Shown piece by piece: positions 57,477-64,000 of a stretch of 64,000 bases of DNA. The stretch is from assembly GCF_009600605.1 (NCBI RefSeq), contig NZ_VWNA01000001.1, positions 3,768,501 through 3,832,500 on the forward strand. The letters are read 5' to 3'. The stretch comes from Segnochrobactrum spirostomi. Its GTDB lineage: Bacteria > Pseudomonadota > Alphaproteobacteria > Rhizobiales > Segnochrobactraceae. Position 1 is the stretch's first letter. Each line of letters starts with the position of its first letter. The position numbers were made by a program, and so were the translations under genes. A model generated the notes under the pieces. It did no database searches. It was not told the origin of the DNA and worked only from the letters and a program-made list of their open reading frames with translations.

Positions 57477-58256
57477 ATGGTCGTCCGGCGCGGCGAGGGG
57501 CCTGTGGCCGTGATCAGCGGCGGAGCGACCGGGATCGGGCTCGCGACCGTCCGCCGGCTCGTCGACGACGGCTGGCGCGTCGCCGTGCTCGACAGCGACG
57601 AGGACGCCATCGACGACGCCCTCGACGCCATGGGGGACGTCGGCGAGCGGCTGATCGGTGAGCCCGTCGATGCCGCGGACGAAGATCAGGTCGGCGGCGT
57701 GCTCGACCGCGTCTGCGACGAATGGGGCATCATCCACGGCTTCGTCCATGCCGCGCACCTGGCTGTCGACGAGACCTTCGAGGCGACCGAGGTGGCGTTG
57801 TTCCGCCGGGTGCTGGAGGTTGACGTCGTCGGCGCCTTCGCCATGGGGCAGGCGGTCGCGGCCCGCATGCGGGAGGGCGGGGCGATCGTTCACGTCGCCT
57901 CCGCCGCGGGCCTGCGCGGCATCGTCAACGAGGTTGCGAACGGCGCCGCCCACGGTGCCCTCGTCGCGCTGACCCGCGGCATGGCCGTCGCGCTCGCGTC
58001 TCAAGGCATTCGCGTCAACGCCGTCGCGCTCGGGCCGGTGGAGACCCCGCTGGTTGCCCGCACCCACGGCACGCCGTTGCGGACCGCCTGGCTCGCGAAC
58101 GTGCCCCAGCGCCGCTACGGCCTGCCCGATGAAGCGGCCGGACCGATCGCCTTCCTGCTCTCGGAGGAGGCGAGCTTCGTCACCGGCGAGGTGATCGCCA
58201 TCGACGGCGGCTTCCTCGCCGCGGGTTTGCTCCGGACGAGCGGCGCGGCGCGGTAG
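57477..58256 (+). CDS. SDR-fold protein lacking the catalytic Tyr and Lys
   Basis: The start at 57477 has AGGGGA 7 bp upstream and gives 259 residues. The overall SDR sequence is intact, with SGGATGIG at 14-21, Ser142 in VASAAG, RVNAVALGPVETP and the C-terminal FVTGEVIAIDGGF. But the Tyr-x3-Lys pair is replaced by N155 and H159 (VANGAAHGAL), and the NNAG motif is replaced by HAAH at 91-94. It therefore cannot use the standard SDR mechanism. It may bind nucleotide as a regulator or use another residue. It stands alone between tal and the L,D-transpeptidase gene. Confidence 0.88.
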   Translation: MVVRRGEGPVAVISGGATGIGLATVRRLVDDGWRVAVLDSDEDAIDDALDAMGDVGERLIGEPVDAADEDQVGGVLDRVCDEWGIIHGFVHAAHLAVDETFEATEVALFRRVLEVDVVGAFAMGQAVAARMREGGAIVHVASAAGLRGIVNEVANGAAHGALVALTRGMAVALASQGIRVNAVALGPVETPLVARTHGTPLRTAWLANVPQRRYGLPDEAAGPIAFLLSEEASFVTGEVIAIDGGFLAAGLLRTSGAAR

Positions 58257-58295
58257 AGTTGGCCGAGCGCCCGCTCAGAGCCCGAGCTCTTTCCC

Positions 58296-60035
58296 TCAGA
58301 GCCCCAGTGCGGCCTTGAGGGCGTCGTCGCGGCCGTAGATGTCGGCGCGCATGTCGAGATTTCCGTCGGCGTCGACCACCGTCGTGAAGTAGGTCAGGTG
58401 GACGTCGACCGGCTTGGTCAGCCGGACCCAGCGCTCGGAGCCGCCGACGAGCTTTTCGAGGCGGCTGCCGTTCCAGTGCGGCTCGTCCGCGAGGAGGGCA
58501 TCGGCGAAGGCGATCGGGTTCTGTACCCGGACGCAGCCGTGGCTGTCGGCTCGGAGTTCGTTGCTGAACAGGGCCTTTGCCGACGTGTCGTGGAGATAGA
58601 CCGAGAAGTCGTTCGGGAACAGGAACTTGATGTTGCCGAGGGCATTGCCCTGGCCGGGCTTCTGGCGGATCGAGACCTGTCGCGCCGTCTTGTCCGACCA
58701 GACGATGGAATGGGGATCGACCCGCTTGCCGTTGACCAGAACCTCGTAATTGCGCCGTGTCAGGTAGGACGGGTTGCTGCGGATCGAGGCGAGCATCTCC
58801 TTGCGGACGATCGAGACCGGCACGTTCCAATAGGGATTGACGACGATGTTGACGATGCGGCTCGACAAGGTCGGCGTCTGGTTGGTGGCGCGCCCGACCA
58901 CGACGCGGGTCGTCAGCACCGTGTTGCCGTCGCGCACGACCGCCACCGAATAGCCGGGGATGTCGACCCAGACGTGGGCGGCACCGAGATCGCGCGGCAT
59001 CCAGCGCCAGCGTTCCATGTTGATGAGGATGCCGGTGACGGCCTCGTCCCCGAGGCCGCGGTTCATGGCGCGCACCGTGCTCGCGCCGATGATGCCGTTC
59101 GGCTTCAGCCGGTGGTCTGCCTGGAAGGTCTTCACCGCCTCGACGAGGTCGTCGTCGTAGAGATCGGCGTCGGCGTCGCTCGGCAAGGCGAGGCGTTCAC
59201 GGATCGCGACGATGCGGGGATCGTGCATGCCGGGCTTCAGCGCGTCGCCGTCGGCGACCGGCTTCGCAACTGCCTTCCGGCCGGCGCGGATCTCCGCGAG
59301 CTTCGCCTTGAGGCGGCGGAAGCCTTCCTGGGGCGGGTTGTAGGATTCGAGCGCGGCGTCGGCATCGGCGGCGCTGGAGACGACGCGCAGGACCGAGCTC
59401 GGATCGGGCGCGCTCGGCTTGTCCGCAGTCAGCGACGACAGGCTGCTCGGGACGACGCGGCCGGTCTGGGCGTCGTGGGCGAAGGCGAGGACGGCCTGGG
59501 CCATCGCGAGCTCCGCCGCCGCAACCCGCGCCGGGGTCTCCGGTCCTCGTGTGCCGAAGCCGGTGGTCCCCGCCCGATAGGCGGCGGGGTCGAGCCCGTC
59601 TTCGCCGGCATGGGAGAGGCGGGCGGCGACGGCTTTCGCCGCCGGCGTCGCGACGCCGCCCGCATACCACACGGGCTCGAAATCCCGCTCGACGTAGAAC
59701 TGGCCGATCGCGGCCCAGGCCGGGTCGACCTTGGCGTCCTTGTCCGCCGCAAGGGCGGCGGCGGCCTCGTCGCGCTCGCCCTTGTCCACGGGGGCGGAGC
59801 CGGCGAGCGGGCCGGTGTGCACCTCGATCGCGGCGCGGAGCGCAACGGCCAGCGGATCGACGGTGGGAACGGTGGCGGTCGGAGACGGTGTGTCGCTCTC
59901 GACCATGGCCGGCGCGCCCGCCATCTCCGCGGCGGCGCCCGGCGCGGCCGGCATTGCGACGGCGCGGCCGGCGCCGAAGGCGAGGAGAAGCGCGAGGGCG
60001 GTCGCACCGAAGCGCGCGGTCGGACGGAATGTCAT
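58296..60035 (-). CDS. L,D-transpeptidase with peptidoglycan-binding domain (YcbB-like)
   Basis: The 579-residue protein has a signal peptide (MTFRPTARFGATALALLLAFGAG..), a long Ala/Asp-rich region, a peptidoglycan-binding domain near 280-330 (KTFQADHRLKPNGIIGASTV), and a YkuD domain with the active-site motif SHGCVRVQNP, H499 and C501. It cross-links meso-diaminopimelate residues in the cell wall or attaches proteins to them, in the periplasm. The layout is of the YcbB/LdtD type. It is divergent from the oligoendopeptidase gene. Confidence 0.93.
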   Translation of the reverse strand: MTFRPTARFGATALALLLAFGAGRAVAMPAAPGAAAEMAGAPAMVESDTPSPTATVPTVDPLAVALRAAIEVHTGPLAGSAPVDKGERDEAAAALAADKDAKVDPAWAAIGQFYVERDFEPVWYAGGVATPAAKAVAARLSHAGEDGLDPAAYRAGTTGFGTRGPETPARVAAAELAMAQAVLAFAHDAQTGRVVPSSLSSLTADKPSAPDPSSVLRVVSSAADADAALESYNPPQEGFRRLKAKLAEIRAGRKAVAKPVADGDALKPGMHDPRIVAIRERLALPSDADADLYDDDLVEAVKTFQADHRLKPNGIIGASTVRAMNRGLGDEAVTGILINMERWRWMPRDLGAAHVWVDIPGYSVAVVRDGNTVLTTRVVVGRATNQTPTLSSRIVNIVVNPYWNVPVSIVRKEMLASIRSNPSYLTRRNYEVLVNGKRVDPHSIVWSDKTARQVSIRQKPGQGNALGNIKFLFPNDFSVYLHDTSAKALFSNELRADSHGCVRVQNPIAFADALLADEPHWNGSRLEKLVGGSERWVRLTKPVDVHLTYFTTVVDADGNLDMRADIYGRDDALKAALGL

Positions 60036-60314
60036 GAAGTGTGCCTCGCTGCCGGTGCGGAGAGCGTCCGCGAACCGCCTCCACCTGAGACGGAAACCGC
60101 CAACGACTTCAACGACGGAAGGGTTAACGGAGCGTGACTGCGGAGCCGTCTGGGGCGTTTCAGACGGTCACATCCCCGTCGAGCCGATTGATCCCGACGG
60201 GGGAGAGGCCCTAAGTCTAGAGGCGCCTCGATCCGAGGCTCGCATCGGCCCGGCGTTCCGCACGGCATCGGCCCTCGGCCGGCCAGGCTGCGCCGCGAAG
60301 GAGTTCGCCCGAGC

Positions 60315-62147
60315 ATGTTCGATTTGCGTTCCGCTGTTCGCGCCGCCGCCGGCGCGGCCGCCGCTTCCTCCCTCGGCGATCTGCCGGAGTGGAATCTCGC
60401 CGACCTCTATCCGGCGATCGATTCCCCGCAGGTCGCTCACGACCTCACCCGCGCCTTGGAAGAATCGAAGGCGTTCGAGGAGCAGGTGAAGGGAACGCTC
60501 GCGGGCGCGCTCGATGGGGGCAAGGGCGGCGCCGCCCTCGCGGCGATCGTCGCCCGCTACGAGGAGCTCGAAGAGCTGCTCGGCCGGCTCTATTCCTTCG
60601 CAGGCCTCGTCTATGCCGGCGACACGACCGACCCGAAGCGCGCGAAGTTCTACGGCGACGTCCAGGAAAAGCTCACGACGGCGAGCGCTTATCTCCTGTT
60701 CTTCTCCCTCGAACTGAACGATCTCGACGAGGCGGCGCTGGAGGCCGGCTTCGCCGATCCCGCGCTCGCTTATTATCGGCCCTGGCTCGAAGACGTCCGC
60801 CGCGAGAAGCCCTATCAGCTCGAGCCGCGCATCGAGCAGCTCTTCCACGAGAAGTCCGTCACCGGCCGCGGCGCCTGGAACCGCCTGTTCGACGAGACGA
60901 TCGCCGCCCTGGTGGTGCCGATAGGCGACGAGAAGCTGTCGCTCGAACAGGCGCTGAACCGCCTCCAGGACGCCTCCGTCGAGGTCCGCAAGGCCGCCGC
61001 CGAGGCGCTCGCGGTGACCTTCAAGGACAATCTGCGCGTCTTCACTTTGGTGATGAACGTGCTCGCCAAGGACAAGGAGATCGCCGACCGCTGGCGCGGC
61101 TTCGAGGACGTGGCGGATTCCCGCCATCTCGCCAACCGCGTCGAGCGCGAGGTCGTCGAGGCGCTCGTCACCTCGGTGCGCGAATCCTTCCCGCGGCTTT
61201 CCCACCGCTATTACGCCCTCAAGGCGCGCTGGCTCGGCAAGGATCATCTCGACCACTGGGATCGCAACGCGCCGCTGCCGGACGCCGACGATCGCGTGGT
61301 GCCGTGGCCGGCCGCGCGCCAAACCGTGCTCGACGCCTACAACGCGTTCTCGCCGGAGATGGCCTCGATCGCCGACCGCTTCTTCGAGAACAACTGGATC
61401 GACGCGCCGGCCCGGCCCGGCAAGTCGCCCGGCGCCTTCGCCCATCCGACCGTGCCGAGCGCGCACCCTTACGTGCTCCTCAATTATCAGGGCCGCGTGC
61501 GGGACGTGATGACGCTCGCCCACGAGCTCGGTCATGGCGTGCATCAGGTGCTCGCCGCGCCGAACGGGGCCCTGATGGCGCCGACGCCGCTCACCCTCGC
61601 CGAGACGGCGAGCGTGTTCGGCGAGATGCTGACCTTCCAGAGCCTGCTCGAAAAGACCCGCACCCCGACCGAGCGCAAGGTGATGCTGGCCTCCAAGGTG
61701 GAGGACATGCTGAACACGGTGGTGCGCCAGATCGCCTTCTACACCTTCGAGCGGAAGGTTCACCTCGAGCGCCGCAGCGGCGAACTGACCGCCGACCGCA
61801 TCTCCGAGCTCTGGCTCGAGGTGCAGAGCGAGAGCCTCGGCCCGGCGATCCGGCTCAATCCGGGTTACGAGACGTTCTGGTGCTACATCTCGCACTTCAT
61901 CCACGCGCCGTTCTACGTCTACGCCTATGCGTTCGGTGATTGTCTGGTGAACTCGCTCTATGCCGTCTATCGGCAGGCGGATGCGGGCTTCCAGGAGAAG
62001 TACTTCGCCCTGCTCAAGGCCGGCGGCACCAAGCACCATGCCGAGCTGCTCGCGCCGTTCGGTCTCGACGCGCGCGATCCGACCTTCTGGAGCAAGGGCC
62101 TCGGCGTCATCGAGGCGCTGATCGACGAGCTCGAAGCGCTCGCCTGA
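60315..62147 (+). CDS. pepF: M3-family oligoendopeptidase (PepF/PepB)
   Basis: The 610-residue protein has the zinc site HELGHGVHQ (H403, E404, H407) and the helical PepF fold with PEWNLADLYPAIDSPQV and the C-terminal SVFGEML and FGDCLVNSLYAVYRQ regions. It cuts short peptides in the cytoplasm. It starts ATG TTC GAT at 60315 without a strong ribosome-binding site. Three tandem hairpins lie downstream before the DUF3445 gene. Confidence 0.95.
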   Translation: MFDLRSAVRAAAGAAAASSLGDLPEWNLADLYPAIDSPQVAHDLTRALEESKAFEEQVKGTLAGALDGGKGGAALAAIVARYEELEELLGRLYSFAGLVYAGDTTDPKRAKFYGDVQEKLTTASAYLLFFSLELNDLDEAALEAGFADPALAYYRPWLEDVRREKPYQLEPRIEQLFHEKSVTGRGAWNRLFDETIAALVVPIGDEKLSLEQALNRLQDASVEVRKAAAEALAVTFKDNLRVFTLVMNVLAKDKEIADRWRGFEDVADSRHLANRVEREVVEALVTSVRESFPRLSHRYYALKARWLGKDHLDHWDRNAPLPDADDRVVPWPAARQTVLDAYNAFSPEMASIADRFFENNWIDAPARPGKSPGAFAHPTVPSAHPYVLLNYQGRVRDVMTLAHELGHGVHQVLAAPNGALMAPTPLTLAETASVFGEMLTFQSLLEKTRTPTERKVMLASKVEDMLNTVVRQIAFYTFERKVHLERRSGELTADRISELWLEVQSESLGPAIRLNPGYETFWCYISHFIHAPFYVYAYAFGDCLVNSLYAVYRQADAGFQEKYFALLKAGGTKHHAELLAPFGLDARDPTFWSKGLGVIEALIDELEALA

Positions 62148-62195
62148 GCGCCGCGTTCCGGCGATCGGGTCGGCTCGATCCGATCGCAACGCTCG

Positions 62196-62257
62196 ATGCC
62201 GGCCTCGGCCGGCATTCCGGCCCTTCGGGGCCACCGCCCCGTCCGCCCGGACGGGGC
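62196..62257. repeat. Three consecutive hairpins between pepF and the DUF3445 gene
   Basis: An 8-bp stem (62196-62203/62208-62215, CTCG loop), a 5-bp stem (62219-62223/62228-62232, TTCG tetraloop) and a 9-bp stem (62236-62244/62249-62257, GCCC loop) follow one another with almost no gap. Together they may stop transcription or protect pepF mRNA. Confidence 0.6.
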
Positions 62258-62285
62258 GTCCGTGCATGAAGTGGGTTTCCTCCCG

Positions 62286-63218
62286 ATGTCCGCGCTGCGC
62301 TACACACCCTATGACGGCTCCCGCAAGCCCTTCACGATCGGCCTCCAGCCGCTCGACATGGCGACGTGGTTCGAGGTGGACGAACACCTCACGTCCTATC
62401 TCGCCGAGAAGGAGGCCCTGTTCGCCGAGAAGCGGAATGTCGTCTTTCTGGCCGAGCCGGACACGGTCGAAAGCCAGCGGCTCATCGCGGACCTCGTCGC
62501 CGACCATCTGACCGCGCACCTCCCCGACCTCTACAAGCGCGACCGTTCGGTCGTCACGGTCGTCCCGTCGGGGGCGGCCGTCGATCTCGCGGCCGGCGGC
62601 GAGCCGCCGCTGCTGCAGGCGGCGCGTCTCGTGCAGGAAGACCTCTGCGTGATGCGCCGGGCCGACGACGGCTGGCGCCTCGTCGCCGCCGCGTTGTGCT
62701 TTCCCTCGTCGTGGTCCCTCGCGGAGAAGTTCGGGCGCAATCTCGACGCCATCCACGCGACCGTTCCCCATTATGCCGAGCAGCTTGCGGTTCGGATGAG
62801 CCGCATCTTCGACAGCCTCCGGCCGGAGATCCCGGCGTGGCGGATGAACTGGTCGCTCAATCCCGACCCAAACCTCCACCATCCGGAATCGAAGCAGCTC
62901 CCGCGCGACCGCGACTGGACCGCGGACGAGGATGCGGTCGCCTCGCGCGTCTTCATCCGCGTCGAGCGCCAGACCCTGCGCAAGCTCGCGAACGGCGACA
63001 TCCTCTTCACCATCAAAATCTACGTCGATCCGCTGACGACCCTGCGCGCCCATCCCGAGGGTGCGCGGCTCGCGCTTTCCCTGCGCGAACAGGTGCTCTC
63101 GCTGGATGAGTCCCAGCTCGCCTACAAGGCGCTGAGCGAACACCGCGACCGCGTCGCCGATGCGCTGGCGGCGATCGGGGGGCTCGACGAGCGGCTTCAG
63201 GCGCCGGAGCCGGCATAA
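62286..63218 (+). CDS. DUF3445 haem-dependent oxidative N-demethylase-like protein
   Basis: The 310-residue protein from the ATG at 62286 begins with SALRYTPYDGSRKPFTIGLQ, the DUF3445 opening, and contains LVQEDLCVMRRADDGWRLVAA, FPSSWSLAEKFGRNLDAIH and NWSLNPDPNLHHPES, with His residues able to bind haem. This family includes the haem subunit of dimethylamine monooxygenase (DmmA) and similar oxidative N-demethylases. No dmmB/C genes are adjacent. There is no clear ribosome-binding site, and a GTG at 62259 would add nine residues. Confidence 0.88.
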   Translation: MSALRYTPYDGSRKPFTIGLQPLDMATWFEVDEHLTSYLAEKEALFAEKRNVVFLAEPDTVESQRLIADLVADHLTAHLPDLYKRDRSVVTVVPSGAAVDLAAGGEPPLLQAARLVQEDLCVMRRADDGWRLVAAALCFPSSWSLAEKFGRNLDAIHATVPHYAEQLAVRMSRIFDSLRPEIPAWRMNWSLNPDPNLHHPESKQLPRDRDWTADEDAVASRVFIRVERQTLRKLANGDILFTIKIYVDPLTTLRAHPEGARLALSLREQVLSLDESQLAYKALSEHRDRVADALAAIGGLDERLQAPEPA

Positions 63219-63286
63219 GGGCAAAGTGGTGCCGGCAAGGCGCTGGCGTCAGGGTTGGGCTGAGGACGTTTGGGGGGAGGTTAGCA

Positions 63287-63799
63287 ATGGTCACTGTCGT
63301 GCCGTTCGCGCTGGTGGTGCTCGCCTTCGTGGCCGCGCTCGCCGAACTCTTGATCCGCCGACGCGGCTTCGGACCCGAGCGGATCGCCCGGGTGCTGCTG
63401 CGCTGGATCCTCGTTTTTCCGCTGGCTTTGATGGGATTGTGGGCCTTCTCCGGCCACATCTTCGCGCCGGCCCAGGTCGCCGCCTCGATCGGGTGGCCGA
63501 CGAGCCCGTTCCAGTTCGAGATCGGGATGGCGAACCTCTCCCTCGGCGTGACCGGCCTCATCGCCGCGTTCCGCCGCGATTTGGGCTTCCCGCTCGCGGT
63601 GGCGATCGCTGCGCTCTGCTTTCTCGGCGGCGACGGCATCGGCCACATCATCCAGATCGAAACGACCGGCGACATGGCGGCCGGCAATGCCGGCGTGATC
63701 CTCTACATGGATCTCTTCGTGCCGCTCGCGCTCCTCGCGCTCATCGGCGTCGTCGCGGCGACCCGGAAGACCTCACGCTCGGACACCGCGCGCGCCTGA
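63287..63799 (+). CDS. DUF6790-family membrane protein
   Basis: The 170-residue protein has four to five hydrophobic helices and the motif SGHIFAPAQVAASIGWPTSP, followed by FQFEIGMANLSLGVTGLIA, typical of DUF6790. GGGGAGG precedes the ATG. The role is unknown. It follows the DUF3445 gene by 68 bp and could be co-transcribed. Confidence 0.85.
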   Translation: MVTVVPFALVVLAFVAALAELLIRRRGFGPERIARVLLRWILVFPLALMGLWAFSGHIFAPAQVAASIGWPTSPFQFEIGMANLSLGVTGLIAAFRRDLGFPLAVAIAALCFLGGDGIGHIIQIETTGDMAAGNAGVILYMDLFVPLALLALIGVVAATRKTSRSDTARA

Positions 63800-63812
63800 G
63801 CCCCAAACGCAA

Positions 63813-63839
63813 CGAGGCCCCGCATCGCGCGGGGCCTCG
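63813..63839. terminator. Hairpin between the DUF6790 and CsbD-like genes
   Basis: A perfect 11-bp stem (CGAGGCCCCGC / GCGGGGCCTCG) with an ATCGC loop lies between convergent genes. No long U-run follows. Confidence 0.65.
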
Positions 63840-63862
63840 CCGGAGTGACCAAAGCGGCGGGA

Positions 63863-64000
63863 TCAGTCGCGCAGAGTGTCGCGCGCCGCGTCCTTCGCTT
63901 TGCCGATGGCGGACTGCACCTTGCCCTCGGTCTTTTCGATCTTGCCTTCGGCTTCGAGACGGGTGTTGCCCGTCACCTTGCCGGCAGCGTCCTTGACCGT
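63863..64000 (-). CDS. CsbD-like stress protein (3' part)
   Basis: Only the last 45 codons are inside the window, with the stop at 63863-63865; the start is beyond the right edge. The residues (VKDAAGKVTGNTRLEAEGK, then IEKTEGKVQSAIGKAKDAARD) have the Lys/Ala/Gly-rich repeats of the CsbD family, small hydrophilic proteins induced by general stress. It is convergent with the DUF6790 gene. Confidence 0.88.
   Translation of the reverse strand, partial: TVKDAAGKVTGNTRLEAEGKIEKTEGKVQSAIGKAKDAARDTLRD

Noticed and set aside
60168-63224. 1,018-codon open frame on the minus strand
   Set aside because: It is antisense to pepF and the DUF3445 gene, both of which have catalytic or family motifs. The composition is that of an antisense shadow.

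Overview
The window is 64 kb of very GC-rich chromosomal DNA from an alphaproteobacterium, most likely of the order Hyphomicrobiales (Rhizobiales). The evidence is the fused anthranilate synthase trpE(G) behind a short Trp-rich leader peptide, a methylotroph-type trimethylamine monooxygenase, the separate glyQ and glyS genes, a Kup potassium transporter and the general gene style. I saw no rRNA, tRNA, insertion sequence, prophage or CRISPR array. Genes sit mostly in single units or short operons on both strands. Strong codon bias opens many long antisense frames that I treat as shadows.

Positions 1-12,000 hold surface polysaccharide genes in two blocks: a frameshifted RgpF-like gene, a GT2 glycosyltransferase and a CapD/WbpM-type dehydratase on the left, and an O-antigen-ligase-like protein, an initiating sugar transferase and a sugar epimerase on the right. 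A TctD/TctE-like two-component system and an NMT1/SsuA-type ABC transporter operon lie between them. The ABC operon has a tandem 11-bp repeat upstream and a large hairpin between its first two genes.

Positions 12,000-31,000 are housekeeping and stress genes: GNAT/LysR pair, large MscS channel, LepA, a secreted cytochrome c, DoxX, 1-Cys peroxiredoxin, a secreted SGNH hydrolase followed by a sulfotransferase, a His-rich cation diffusion facilitator, cytochrome b561, a LysR regulator divergent from an SDR plus tautomerase, Kup, a transglutaminase-like protein and a small membrane protein.

Positions 31,000-46,500 hold a low-GC orphan gene, an SDR, the trpL-trpE(G) attenuator locus, an orphan Phd-type antitoxin, a DUF6600 protein, an aldo-keto reductase, an Lrp regulator, a second low-GC gene (4-fold beta flower type), a saccharopine-dehydrogenase-like protein, a PhzF protein, glyQ-glyS, a VapBC toxin-antitoxin pair with a clear operator palindrome, and aquaporin Z.

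Positions 46,500-64,000 hold purB and rpe, a TPR-methyltransferase, an atypical pyruvate kinase-like protein, a YecD-like isochorismatase-family protein, an Lhr-type helicase, tmm, transaldolase, an SDR that lacks its catalytic Tyr and Lys, an L,D-transpeptidase, an M3 oligoendopeptidase, a DUF3445 haem-dependent N-demethylase-like protein, a DUF6790 membrane protein and the end of a CsbD-like gene. Tmm and the DUF3445 protein, 6 kb apart, suggest use of methylated amines. No single novel multi-gene system stands out. The best leads are the leaderless trp attenuator, the methylamine pair, the low-GC orphan genes, the atypical pyruvate kinase and the inactive-looking SDR.
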